A stretch of DNA of 64,000 bases from Ctenosaura bakeri (lineage: Eukaryota; Chordata; Lepidosauria; Squamata; Iguanidae): assembly GCA_948474755.1 (NCBI GenBank), contig CAOLHI010002136.1, positions 806,001 through 870,000 of the forward strand, in the 5' to 3' direction. Shown one piece after another: positions 23,754 to 34,814 of this stretch (the stretch's first letter is position 1; every line of letters starts with the position of its first letter). Under the pieces are notes generated by a model, which made no database searches, had not been told where the DNA came from, and saw nothing but the letters and a program-made list of their open reading frames with translations. The translations under genes and the position numbers were made by a program.

Positions 23754-24158
23754 GACATTTATCCACCTGTTTCATGGCTCGTAGAAAAAGTTTGTTTTAC
23801 CTGTTCATTATAAATGTTAAGTGCCTGTTTTCAAGTTGTCTGTTGAAAGCCCACAGTTTTGACGCTGTTTCTTTTGTTATTAACACTATTTTTTTGAAGA
23901 TAAGTAAAAAAAAAATCACCATACAAAGTAAAAGTTTGAACAATTTATTAACACAGTGATATAGCTAAAGAAAGGCAACGGTGTGCAATGAAACGTATAG
24001 CTATGGTAAGCATTCAGTGGGTAGTCTTTATAAAGGAGGGGTCATAGAACAAAGCACAAGTTTCCAATTTAACCAAGAACAAACCAACTTTACAAGATGT
24101 TTCCAGGCAAATTCCTTTCCCTCCTGTCATTCCCAGTGTTGGAAATGCATAGCTGCAA

Positions 24159-26262
24159 CTATTCACTGTCCCCAGCAATGAGGCTTGCTATGGTGTTCCT
24201 CACCCTTTCCCCTTCCTGGAGCCTCCTTCCAGAGGTATAGGGATGAAAGTCCTCTGTGCCAGGTGGAAGACTTAGTGGTGGTGGGGGTGCTAGGTCAGGG
24301 TGGAGGATGTGACCCTTGGTCTCACAAATGTTATGTAGGACCACACAAGCCGTCACAACTGGGAGGTAGTTCTGCTCAGACACAGTCAAAGGAGCAGAAA
24401 GACAGCCCCATCGTGCCTTGAGCCTTCCAAAGGCCCGTTCAATGACGTTCCTGCAGTGGTTGAAAACCCTGTCATAGGCCATCTTGTGTGGGTCAAGTAG
24501 TCCTGCGTATGGCTTCATCAGCTACTGGGAAAGGGGGTATGCAGCATCACCCAGGATCAGAGGGCCAATGGCACCCCCCTCCAATGGTGATGGTTGGGTT
24601 TCCCGGAACAAACCTTCCCACCTCCATGGCATGCCACAGGGAGGAGTGCCGGAAAACAAACGCATCATGCATTCTTCCAGTATACCCCAGCACTATATCA
24701 ACAAATTTCCCCGCATGATCCACCATACCCTGTAGCAGTATGGAAAAGGAGGTCCTCCTATTGACAAACTCCTCTCCTCTTCCTTTTGGGGGCCTCATCA
24801 GAATGTGTGTTCTATCCACTGCCCCGATGTATTGCAGGAAACCCGTCTGTTGGAAACCATCGATGATCTGTAACTGTTGGGACCAAAAAATGAAAAGTTA
24901 ATTTTCTGAGCAATTGAACACGAAAGGCTATACAAGTTCGTGATGCATGCGCCATGCTCCTTTTGCAACAGGAAAACTCTCTAGGGTGCTATGTGTTGGC
25001 CCAGGAGTGGAGGCCAGCGTTGAGTAGTGTGGTTTGGGTTTTAGGATGGTCTTAGCCTCCTTTCTGCTGCAGCTGAGACTAGGACGAGGATCCATTGATT
25101 CAAACTTTGGGAACTGTGGGGCCACGAGGGGCTGCATGTCCCGTGTTCCCTTGGTGGGGGTGGGGGTTTCCATGTGTGTTGTTGTGTGTCTTTGTCCTGT
25201 GTGACAAGCGCTGAATGCTGGCCTTTTTGGCTGAGAGAGTGCCACCATGAGGCAGAGAGAGTATGAGAAAAGGGAGACTGAGGGAAGGAGGAAGGGAGGG
25301 AGGGAGAGAAAGAGGGTAGGGTTTGTGTGTGCCCATGTGATTTGTGTGTGAAACTTCCTGGAGTGCTGATTGCTGGCTGAGGGCCAGGGGAAGTGCTGCC
25401 CCCTTTCTCCTGCTGCTGAGACTACTCGGAGCAATGGATTCAAACTTCAGGAATAGTCTTGGGCCAGGAAAGACTGCATGTTCCATGTGTTCCTGGGGGA
25501 AGAGGATAGGGTTTGCTTGGGAGGGGGCGGCCAGAGAACCTCCCATAGTGCTGTTGTGTTAGCACAGGAGTGAGTGCAGAGCTATGTGGTGTGGGGGAGA
25601 TTGGGTTTTAGAGTACTCACCCTCCGATAGTCTCCAAGGCAAATAGTTGATGCCAGAAGCACATGCTCTATGGCAAGGCACACCTCAATGTCTATCACCG
25701 CAACTGTGGAGATCCTCAAGCCGAAAGTGTTCGCCGTCTTGCGATAGATCAGTGGGATTGTCAGCCACCATACAGTGATGGCCACTCTCTCCTCCACTGG
25801 GATGGGTTGGCGCATCCCTGTGTTTCTTCTCTCTAGGTGGGGACGCAGATGGTCTGCTATCTCAAACAGGGTAGCTTTAGTCATCCTAAAGTGATAGAGC
25901 CACTGGTCCTCATCCCATTTCGCAAGAACCTCTTTGGTCTACCATGTTCTGCTCATCCTCTCCCGAACCCACCATCTTCTGGGATGTGGCACATGCCGTG
26001 AAGAGCCTCCCAACAGGGGCACATATAAGCTGAAGTCCTCATCATCATTCCCATGGTCCCGTGAGGCCACCCAATAGAGCCTGTACCTCCTCGCTCTATC
26101 TCTGGTCCACTGCCTTTGCATTGTTGCCAGCACAACTCCCAGAACTGTCATAAACAGCCCAAGGACCCTGGCAACATTGGTCATCCCCTCTTCTTCCACT
26201 GCAAAACCAGACGAAAACAGCAAAAAGAGTAGGCACGAAAAAACACTCAAGCTAAAAATCAC
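24159..26262 (-). pseudogene. Harbinger DDE transposase (HARBI1-like), broken
   Basis: Minus strand, two exons. Exon 1 (26262 to 25621) runs through WWVRERMSRTW, then WDEDQWLYHFRMTKATLFEI and RQPIPVEERVAI, ending GDYRR before a GTGAGT donor. The intron is 25620-24874 (747 bp), with acceptor TCCCAACAG. Exon 2 (24873 to 24159) holds the nuclease core: first Asp in VDRTHI, second Asp in GRMHDAFVF, Glu in NVIERAFGRLKARW, then VVLHNICE. All three catalytic acids are present. Damage seen: TAG at 25939-25941, a one-base shift in a run of six G near 24574-24579, and a TAG just before LMKPYAG (near 24526). The family cuts and pastes at TWA targets. So few lesions suggest recent activity in this lineage. 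Confidence 0.88.
24985..25560. repeat. Divergent tandem duplication in transposase intron
   Basis: Two blocks about 345 bp apart share order and words: CTGCTGCAGCTGAGACTA / CTGCTGCTGAGACTACT, GATTCAAACTTTGGGAA / GATTCAAACTTCAGGAA, then GACTGCATGT-CC-TGTGTTCC. Between them lies a purine-rich GGAGGGAGGGAG tract (25285-25310). Frames open across this segment are by-products of its composition. Confidence 0.6.
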
Positions 26263-26671
26263 TCAAGGCTAAAAGTGATCTCTCTACAGAGGCTTCAAAG
26301 GAAGGAGGGGCGGAGGGAGGCGTCGTGGGAGGACCTAGGTGGCTGTGCATACGTGCGCACGTAGGCACGTGCATAATGACGCATGGAGCCATTTTTTTAA
26401 AAAAAAACAGCCAATCACAGCCGAAGGGGGCGAGGTAAGGAGAATAGCGGGAGTGGCCATAGAGGATATAGTGTGGATCTATTAACCCACGCTAGCCCGG
26501 TTCACGCTAGAGCTGTGTGGAACTTCATTAGTGAAAGTCCGCATTAGCGCAGATACAGAAAAAAACAGCCGGTAGCATCGCAGACCAATTTCCTCGCCTC
26601 GTGTGAAAAGGGCCATAGGTAAATGAATAGAACTGAACAGTGACCCAGAATAAAATCACATCCACTTCTGA

Positions 26672-26800
26672 CACATTTAGTGTGATTAAAGTAAGCTAGC
26701 ATTACAATCCTGTGCTTCCCTACTTTAGAGGGAAGACCTGCTGAATTAAGTGGCATTTCCTCCCAAGCAGTAGTATAGAGCTGCAGTCTAAGTTTATCAT
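26672..26800 (+). repeat. Short dispersed repeat, same family as 1750-1840
   Basis: TTACAATCCTGTGCTTCCCTA, a GAAGACCTGCTGAATTAAGTGG core and CAGTAGTATAGAGCTGCA follow the family order: ACAATCC head, palindromic core, short tail. Confidence 0.5.
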
Positions 26801-27661
26801 GTTAAGACAAGAAGGTGTACACACATATAAATATCTATACCCTTATTGTTTTTCCAGAAAGACTGATTGGAAGTAGGAAGCAGGGGTCAGGAAGAAGTAA
26901 GTCATGCTTAATATAAGATATAAATATAGAAATGATACCAAATAGCACAGGTTTGACCAAGCCTTTAGAGACAGATGAGCACTTCTAGGAGAGGTTGTTG
27001 CCTTCTGTGAGTATATCCAGTCTTGCAGATGAATTGGGTGAAGTCATATCCAGTGCATGAAATTGCCTGATGTACAGCAGCAAAGACATGCATGCAATGA
27101 ACTGTTCATGGAGAACTTCATTATGAGCTTCCCCCAAAAGTGATAAGAATGCAAGCCATAAATTAGTGATTTGACAAATAATTCTGCAGCTGTTTGGAAA
27201 ACTTGGAACTAGAAGCCTGACATAACATCACAGCATCACTACACGTACAGCCACACCAACAAAATGTGATGAGAAGAATGAATACCCCAGCGAGATGGAG
27301 TGATGAGTAAGATATCAATGTTTCAGAAGTTTAAAGATGATTTCTGAACTTTGTCTGTGACTGAAGGCAAGATTTCTGTGCAACATGATCCCATGGTCTA
27401 CAACAAGAGACTCCCCACATTCATTTCCCATGCTGGTTTTTTTTTAAAATAAACTTTATTTCTTTAAAAAAGACAAACACTTAACATAAAAATGAACAGC
27501 TTACCTTGTACACAAACAAACAATCACATTGAAATTACATACAACGCTTTCTCTCACTGTTCCTTTGTTATTTTGCCCCCTCAGCCAGGTCCCAGAACTC
27601 CAGTTGCAAGATGGCATATTTTTTTGATGTTAAGATCTTTGGAATTACCTGAGTAGTTAAT
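26801..27661. other. Unrecognised intergenic stretch
   Basis: No supported gene or repeat beyond T- and A-rich tracts near 27437-27475. Confidence 0.5.
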
Positions 27662-27902
27662 TGTTGCTGTATGCCTCTAAGTAGTCCCTGCCTTCTGGTG
27701 ATCCTAAGGCAAAGCTATGATGGAGTTCTCTTTGCAAGATTTATTCAGAGGGAGTTTGCCATTGCCTTCTTCTACAGGTTAAGAGAGTCTGACTTACCCA
27801 AAGCCGCCCAGTGAGTTTCCATGGTTTCATGGGGATGCGAACTCTTGTCTTCCAGACTCCTAGTTCAGCACTCAAACTGTTACATCATTTAGCTCTCTGA
27901 GC
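27662..27902 (-). mobile_element. Sauria-type SINE (long form), old copy
   Basis: Antisense copy with the body GTTTGCCATTGCCTTCTTCT and CCCAGTGAGTTTCCATGG and the reversed head TTCAGCACTCAAACTGTTAC. The tail end is diverged (TGGTGATCCTAAGGCAAAGC). Confidence 0.8.
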
Positions 27903-27944
27903 AGTTAATACTAGCCTTTAAAGGCCAGTTGGCCCCAACCTCTA

Positions 27945-28016
27945 TGCACTGAACACTTGCCTGGGAGTAAACCCCATTAACAGAGTGAGACTTATTTAAT
28001 ACTGTGCAAATTCTAT
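27945..28016 (+). repeat. Short dispersed repeat, same family as 1750-1840
   Basis: CCTGGGAGTAAACCCCATTA followed by GTGAGACTTATTT, the palindromic core of the family. Confidence 0.55.
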
Positions 28017-29539
28017 TTCAAAATAAATTTGACAGTTTGAATACATATTATGCACCTTCTGTTTCATCATTATACATTAAAGTAATAGAACAAATAGGTT
28101 TTGTTGGATTATTGATTTTTTTATAAGCTGATTAGCAACTAAAAGCCTACCCTTTTATATGGAAATCAGCAAACAAAGTTCACAGGAAAGCTCAGAAATA
28201 GTCCTGCCACACAGAAAGAGGTATGATTTAATTTATAAATTAAAAGCATTCATGCACATTTATGTATGCAAATGCTAGCATTTATAACAATGATGAGTCA
28301 TATTAAAGGAAAAAACAGTACAAGATTTAGTTATTTGACAATCAGACTAACATTTTTTGTTTCTTCTGTAAATTTAAGATGCAGATCCAGGGATTAGAAC
28401 TTGATTTTTTTCTTATTAGAAATTTATCTCAGGCTTTATGAATTGATTATATACTCTACCAGGATTTATTTCTATTAGATAAAAATAATTTATTTTGGTG
28501 TAAGCCAAATAGAGAAGAGAGAAACCATTTTAAAATTGCCTAAGGTCACTTCATGGGCAAAACAATGCATTTAAAGTGAGGAGATGACAACATATTTAAT
28601 ATTTCTCTACTGAAATTGCTTCCTTGATTACAACACATTAAAATCCTCATTGAATATTCATAGAATTTTTGACAAGACTGAGTGACATATAATGTTAGCC
28701 TTAGAAAGCAATAACTTGATAGTCTAACTGGGCTAGAGTAGATGCCAGAGTAACCGGGTCATTTTTGCATTGCTTACAGGGCTGGCAGTGGTTTTACAAA
28801 ATGACATGACGTTAAAAGTGGGAACAAACTATCTACAAACATAACAAAAATGAACCAGGGCCATTCTAACCATCTTTCCAAGCTATCATGGGGGGGAGGG
28901 AGATGCTATCCCATTTCTATAACTGTGATATGACCAAGATTATTTAATCTGAAAACAATAAATAACTGCATTAATCTGAAAGGCACTTTTGACCTCTGTA
29001 TGCTTAATTGGCAACAGCATTTAAAAAGTATAAAATGTGTAGATTTTGTTAGTGTGGCAAAAGCACCCTGCAGCTCCTGTCAACACAGACTGATGCTGTT
29101 AGAACAGTTCTTCAACATGGAGAACAAACCTACTAAAGCTTTTAAGTGAATATCTAACAGATACACGTGCCATTTAACAAGAGCTTTAGCAAAGTGTTAT
29201 ACAGTAATGTACAATAACAAAGTCATTTAAAAACAAAATACAGTATATATTTTTAAGTATTCATGTCTTCATATATACATATGAAAGAATAACCTTCAAT
29301 AAACCATATCAAACAGAAACTTATGTGGGAGAGAGGGGTTGAAAATTAATGCTTTTCACACAACTTAATTCCAAGGAGGGCAGAGGCAACTAAATTGAAT
29401 TCTAAATAGTTATTATATTAACAAAGGAATATGTGGTACCTTTAGAAAGGCCTTCCTTAAACAGCAAAACAATTGAAATCAAGAATTGATTGAAAATTGT
29501 TATAAAATGGCTTGCTTATAGATAATTATTAGAAAGTTT
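28017..29539. other. Quiet AT-rich intergenic stretch
   Basis: No coding, RNA or repeat feature can be supported in this 1.5 kb. It is one of the least repeat-marked parts of the window. Confidence 0.5.
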
Positions 29540-31240
29540 TAAAGCGGACAAGAAATTGTTCAGAGAAACAAAGTTTGAAGTTAATTTACTTAAAGATGAT
29601 GGACGCATGATAACTAAGGCCCTTTCTGCATGACTTTGTCATCCCACCACAGCAGTAGGTTGTTCCCTGTCCAGGAGCCATGCTACCGCACAACATCATC
29701 ACTATTCAGCTGCTATCCCATTCCCAAACATTGCAAATCAGCCTTATATCATCTTCAGAAAAAATCTGTTAAAAGCCTCCTTTAGCACTACACTACCATC
29801 AGCTGGGTCAGGGTGGTTCCATAATAGCACTTGACAGCACTTCCTGTCATCACGGATCCAGAAGTGGGTGGGGTGTAGGCCTACCCAGCTTGCCCCTCCC
29901 TCAGTGACTCCCATGGCGTAGCAAGTCTGGAATCTACCAGCACTCCATGTTTAAATTTCTTCTTTGCTTAACTTTTTTTAATTTTTAATACATTTTTTAG
30001 CTTTATAGCGCAAAAATACAATAGTGTTCTGACATGTCATGACATGCTTACCAAAAAAACCCCCCAACCCTAACCAATCAGGAGCTGTGGGGTGAGGAAA
30101 CGGCAGGGAAAGGGACTGGCCAATGATGCCGTAGGGCAGAGGGAACACTGGTGGCGATAATGCTGCTGATCCACTTAAAGCAAAAAGGTGCAGTAGAGAG
30201 CATTTCTAACCCGACACCATCAAGGAAATGGCTATGTTGGGATTGTAACAGAACAATGCATGGTGCGGAAAGGGCCTATGATGAATATAATGTTGTTGAA
30301 ATGGGAGTTAGAGGAAGAATATGTCAAAGATGGTAGCATTAAATGGGCTCAAAATGTGGGCCATCCAATTCAAATGGAACAATGAGAAAAGCTGTGATCA
30401 AAAGATTTAAAATTTATTCAGAGTTATGATTTGAAGAAGACTTCTATAAGATGATATATAGATGTTATTTAACTCCAGAGAAATTGTAAAAAAATGTATA
30501 ATGGTGCCTTGTCTAAGTGTTGGAAATTTGATCAGGCAGGTGGTATGTTTTTCCATCTGTGGTGGTCTTCTGATAAAACAAAGTTAAGCGATGATGGAAG
30601 AAATTCTTAAAACAAAGATTCAGTAGAAGCCTCAGCTGTTTTTACTGGGACTGGTGGATGACCCTATTAATAAGAACTTTGTAACAGCTGTATAGTATAT
30701 GACTACAACAGTGATAATAGCTTATGTACAGAAATAGAAAGACTCTATATTACTATCTGCGATAGATTGGATAATGAAACAGCTGAACATGGCTGACATG
30801 GACAAACTAATCACTTTAATGAGAGAAGATATTTTGAAATAATTCAAGAATCAATGGGGTCAGGTTATAGCATTTTTAAAGAGAATTGGGAAATTTGAAA
30901 CAATAGGCTTTGCCTGAAAAGAGGATTAAGATAGAATTAATACTTTTTCATTTCTTATACCTTCAAATTAGTTACATATCAGTAGCATAAATTATATTGC
31001 AGTATTAACTTTATATAGCTTTTAATAATATAGAGGAAATAATAATTTTTGTTTTTCTGAGGAGTTATCTCTTACACTTCTATTGTCTTGTCTTTTCTAT
31101 ATTTTTGTAGTGTGTACGTATGTCTGTGTAGTTGTAGTTTAGGTTAGCTTAATTCACTGTTAGTATTAATAGTGTTTTTTTTCTGTATGTAGTTTTATAA
31201 TAATTCTGAAATAATTACAATAAAAATAACAAAACAAAAA
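29540..31240 (+). mobile_element. L1 LINE 3' end, interrupted by a MITE
   Basis: After the MITE, broken frames follow the L1 ORF2 C-terminus: EEYVKDGSIKWAQNVGHPIQ, then YKMIYRCYLTPEKL, an FPSVVVF block where LHLWWSC is expected, and QRKFETIGFA-like residues before the stop. A 3' UTR ends in AATAAAAATAACAAAACAAA (31220-31240). Upstream of the MITE only ~80 bp of L1 is recognisable (CTTAAAGATGATGGACG). Many stops make this an old copy. Confidence 0.75.
29618..30276. mobile_element. MITE with GGCCCTTTC ends
   Basis: Left end GGCCCTTTCTGCATG, right end TGCGGAAAGGGCC; the ends are inverted repeats of about 13 bp. It interrupts the L1. The flanks TAA and TAT are near a TWA target, and the ends resemble the Harbinger end at 26614 (GGCCCTTTTCAC), so it may be a Harbinger-mobilised passenger. 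It encodes no protein. Confidence 0.6.
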
Positions 31241-32271
31241 CCCAATTGAATAGGAGTGCAAAAGATGAGGCAAGCTGTCAAATGACCAGGTCATAAGTTA
31301 TTAATTGAATTATGCACTAGTATCAACAACTTAAATGTGGCCCAACAGCAAGTATAGGCTGTCACTAATTGTATATCGTTGTTTGTTGGCAATAAGTCCT
31401 GCCACACAGCAGCTCTGCACCAATTGCAGCTCCTGACCAGCATCAAAGTCAGCCTCTGTGTACAGTACATATCAGTGCATAGGTAGCTCTTTCCAAGCCT
31501 CTCTCTTTTCAGGAATGCATGTAGGTTTCATGCCAGTTGAGTGCGAGGTTACCTTGCATTCAGATGGATCCAAGAATATCCCCAAGCTATGAAGCTGGTT
31601 CTTCTGGAAGAGTGCATCTATATCCAGAACAGTCTGTTGACCAATCTCCCAGACCCCAAGAATTCTTTGTTTGGCCAGGATTCGTTTTCAGTTTATTGGA
31701 CCTCATCTACTATGCCTGAGCACAAAGGAATTGCACTGCTACCACAGCTTCAAATATTACGGAGAAATAGAGCCAGCTGTTCCATATCTCCTAACGACCA
31801 CTCTCAACTTCATGTAGATATCAGAGTGGGAATTGTGTAACTCTTCTGAGACTGTTGGACTGTAACTTTTAGAATTCATTACCATTAACTACGCTGGCTA
31901 GAATTGCTGGCCCATGCACAGTTCTAGATGTTACTATTATTAGCTTTTTTAAAAATATATATTCTGCATGTACTTATCTATCTAATTCAAGTCAAAGTGA
32001 GTGGTCTTAACAGTGGAGACTGATTTCAAGTGAAAGAGGTAAATTCAGAAATGAAATTATTCCAGGCTTTTAAAAAGGTGGCACAGAACCTTAAAGGCGG
32101 GGGGAGTCAGTTATGATCCTCAAAATGGGGAGAATCAATTTGGCCCCATTTTCATTCCTTTCACAGATGAAAAACAGCGCAGATGTGGGTGAACAACATC
32201 AAAGTTTGCCAGACAAAGAGAAAGCAAATATTATTAAGCAGGAAGAACACACACAAAACAACTATTTTAAG
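31241..32271. other. Intergenic stretch with an old palindromic repeat
   Basis: At 31838-31915 ACTGTTGGACTGTAACTTTT and GCTGGCTAGAATTGCTGGC match the palindromic family at 10965. A 99-residue open frame at 31541-31840 has no recognisable motif and overlaps this repeat, so I do not call it a gene. Confidence 0.45.
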
Positions 32272-32630
32272 TAAGGATGGGTCAACTGAATCCTCAGCCA
32301 GGATTCAAGATTTGCTAATCCAAATCCCTGCGCTAAAATAGGCAAACTGAATCTTTTGAATCCACCAGCCAAACACTTTGTTGTAGACTGGGATGCCTGA
32401 AAACCTTGGAGACCAGATGGCAAGAAGGTGAGTTTTTCCCTTGGAGTAATAATGGCCTTTGCTAACAATTTCAGAAATTACATCTGGGGTTGTATTCTAA
32501 TATATTTAAATTGAATATTTAATATTTAAGTTCAGCACTTGACTGGAAGCTACAGGCTTGAGATTTCAAGGACAGCTGAAAGATTCTTTTGCAGAGCTCC
32601 CTTGCAAAGCTCCTTCAGACACAATTCTGG

Positions 32631-33551
32631 TGTTACTGCAGGTTAGGCCTCCTTGGAGATAGCATAAAGCATTTTGATATCAATAGCATTTTGATATCAA
32701 TAATTTGGCTCTCTTCCGCCACCCCTCTCCACATGTTTGTGAGGCCCCGGACAAGCACAGAACTAGGCTTGGCCACTAAATGCTGCAATATCCCAACACA
32801 ATACAGGCAGGCCAGAAATAGCCAGATCACCGCTTTAGGAGACCTCTCTGCAAACACCCTCATTATGTATGCACGCTGTTTACAAAGGACTCCCTGCTCC
32901 GAGCAGGCAACTTGGCAAGCTGAATACTCAACTCCCAAGCACTGAGCATTTGCATACTGTCTACCTCTTTGTCAATTCAGACTTAACTCAATCATGCTAA
33001 ATTTTGACCTTTCCAAAGCTTTGTCTCGCGCCCGAAACTCATTGTTTTCCCCAAGTACAGCATAGCCTGCAGTTACATTTCTCCCTATAAAAACCCCTGA
33101 TTCCAAGACCTTCCTCGGATCGCTCCGAAGTTCCAGACTGTCTTACTGCCGCATTGTTTGAAGAGCCTTCCCCTCAGCTCCACGTGCTCAGCCACATCGA
33201 ACCCCAGCATCTCTCTCTATTCTTCCAGGCTTCAGTACAGGTTTCGTATCACCCAATTCAACAATCCCTCTCAAAATCCCTCTATACCACTCCAATCTTT
33301 ATTTTCCTTAGTTACTTGTGTGATTGTGTGTTGCATACACTGTGTGTCTGTATTTAATAAAAATCTCAATTATTCTTAAACTTGGTGTGCTCCTTGGTGT
33401 GGCCTGACCCCGTAGACATTGGGTAAAAGATTCTGCTGCGTTGCCCTGCCTCTCGCATTGCTAACTTGCGCTCTAGCTAATTTCCCCAAACTTGTTTAAT
33501 TGTGACCACTTATAGGTATCCCTCCCAGGACCCCCAGTAAACAGGGTAACA
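32631..33551 (+). mobile_element. Solo LTR, family A (copy 3)
   Basis: Begins TGTTACTGCAGG, ends CAGGGTAACA. It has CCCTATAAAAACCCCTGA (TATA box near 33086) and TTTAATAAAAATC (poly(A) signal near 33355). The 4-bp flanks are CTGG and CTGA, one mismatch. It lies inside the hAT element and is therefore younger than it. The sequence is close to copy 4, e.g. CTCCCTATAAAACCCC-type core and the GCCACTAAATGCTGCAATA block. Confidence 0.9.
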
Positions 33552-33697
33552 CTGAGGTTTGTAGTTTTACAAGGTGTCACAGCCTTCTCTGCCAAAGTGT
33601 GCTGGTGCATTATCATACTACAAACCCCAGGATGCCAGAAGGAGCTATGCAAAGAAAAGCCAGTTTTCACTTGGATTATCTCTGTACTGTAGTATGT

Positions 33698-33764
33698 GGC
33701 CCTGTTTACGCGGGCAGGGAAATGTGGGATAAATCCACATTTTCCTGCCTGTGTAGAAAGGGCC
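33698..33764. mobile_element. 67-bp hairpin with GGCCC ends
   Basis: GGCCCTGTTTACGCGGGCAG pairs with CTGCCTGTGTAGAAAGGGCC around a short AAATGTGGGATAAATCCACATTT centre. It looks like a minimal foldback MITE; ends resemble those of the MITE at 29618-30276. Confidence 0.6.
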
Positions 33765-33783
33765 TTCATTTCATTTTCAATCT

Positions 33784-33905
33784 AGGGAGATCCTGAGGCA
33801 AAACTATGACAATTGTCCTGGCCAGATTTCTCCAGAGGGAGGTTTGCCTCTGCCCAGGCTTTTGCTAAGGCTGAGAGAGTGTGTCTTGCCCAAGATTATC
33901 CTTCT
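33784..33905 (-). mobile_element. Sauria-type SINE (long form), body fragment
   Basis: AGATCCTGAGGCAAAACTAT, CAGAGGGAGGTTTGCCTCTG and GGCTGAGAGAGTGTGTCTTG are the reversed body. Head and tail are absent. Confidence 0.65.
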
Positions 33906-34528
33906 TTCCCTTGCTTTTTAAACCCTTTTAAAAAAAAGGATTCAAAAGATTCGAGATTCATGGATTCCCAGAACCTTCCAAGGATTTGGATCCAGATTCA
34001 GAAAATTCTGGATTTGTCCCATCCCTAATTTTAAGCAAAGAATCTGCAGAATTTATGTATTGAATTTGGGAAAAACTGAGGAGGGGGGAGCTTAAATCAA
34101 TAAATACAAAATTCTCTCTGTAAGTGCGCGTGCATACACACACATATGCACACATAGCATGATTAACAATAAATGTTGTATCATATGATACATTTTTGTA
34201 AAATCAACATACCTTTATGAGACTCTGCTCAAAATTGCTGCTTTCTCTCTGATCCGTGATCACTGCCTCTGTGTTCCCAGTCTCCACCTCACATGATATA
34301 TCAGGTCCAAAATCAATTTCCCCACAGTATTCATATCCACACTTTGACCCAGTCAGCCTTGCAGCCCAACCTACTTTACAGAATATTCTTTGGATAAAAA
34401 TGGGGATGGGGGAGCAATTTACTATACTTTCAGTTCCAGGAGATAAAGGGAACAAAATTAGTTAAGAAATGTATGGTTGAAAAAATTTGTTGTTATAATG
34501 CATTCCAGTCACCTTTTAGAATATTCCA

Positions 34529-34612
34529 CTTAGGCTACAATCCTTTAAACATTTATTTGGGGTAAATCCCACTGAAATCAGTAAGGCTTACTTCTGAGTG
34601 GATATTGTTATG
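34529..34612 (+). repeat. Short dispersed repeat, same family as 1750-1840
   Basis: TTAGGCTACAATCCTTTAAA, GGGGTAAATCCCACTGAAAT and AAGGCTTACTTCTGAGTGGA make this the clearest copy of the family in the window. Confidence 0.65.
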
Positions 34613-34716
34613 TGAATACATTGTTGCTCTACTGACAAAGACTTTAAAAACAACCAAATCTACTTGAAGAGGGGGAGAAAAATATTTTCAAAGCAGAAAT
34701 GCTTCCCTGCACTATT

Positions 34717-34814
34717 CCTCAAAGCCGCCCCCCGCTCCAACTGCAAACCCCAGGGTTCTATAGGATGTTGAAAGTGGAATAATAGCACTATAACAGCCTA
34801 GTGCGGAAATGGTC
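34717..34814. mobile_element. Foldback MITE, one arm
   Basis: From the loop word CTCAAAG through AACTGCAAACCCCAGG and GATGTTGAAAGTGGAATAAT to GCGGAAATGGTC it equals the right arm of the element at 2680-2858. The left arm is absent. Confidence 0.75.

Larger units (their letters stand above)
22595..26614. mobile_element. PIF/Harbinger DNA transposon, decayed
   Basis: The element holds the two genes that define animal Harbingers, converging on each other: a Myb/NAIF1-like accessory protein on the plus strand (22595-23753) and a DDE transposase on the minus strand (24159-26262). The right end is GTGAAAAGGGCC at 26603-26614, whose reverse complement GGCCCTTTTCAC is the probable terminal repeat. 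The region 25900-26600 is CpG-rich and GC-rich relative to flanking DNA. The left terminus and first accessory exon were not found, so the left boundary is a minimum. Confidence 0.85.
32272..34027. mobile_element. hAT-type element with perfect 8-bp duplication
   Basis: The terminal repeats are TAAGGATGGGTCAACTGAATCC (left) and, reversed, TAGGGATGGGACAAATCC (right). Both ends are flanked by ATTTTAAG (32264-32271 and 34028-34035), an exact 8-bp target duplication as made by hAT transposases. Further inward both ends carry matching GAATCTTTTGAATCC words. It has no transposase. A family A solo LTR (32631-33551) inserted into it; without that the element is about 830 bp. It also contains a small hairpin (33698-33764) and a SINE-like fragment (33784-33905). 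Confidence 0.85.

Noticed and set aside
24928..25546. Two overlapping minus-strand frames of 148-171 residues
   Set aside because: They lie in the Harbinger transposase intron and follow its repetitive composition; exon boundaries on both sides are clear.
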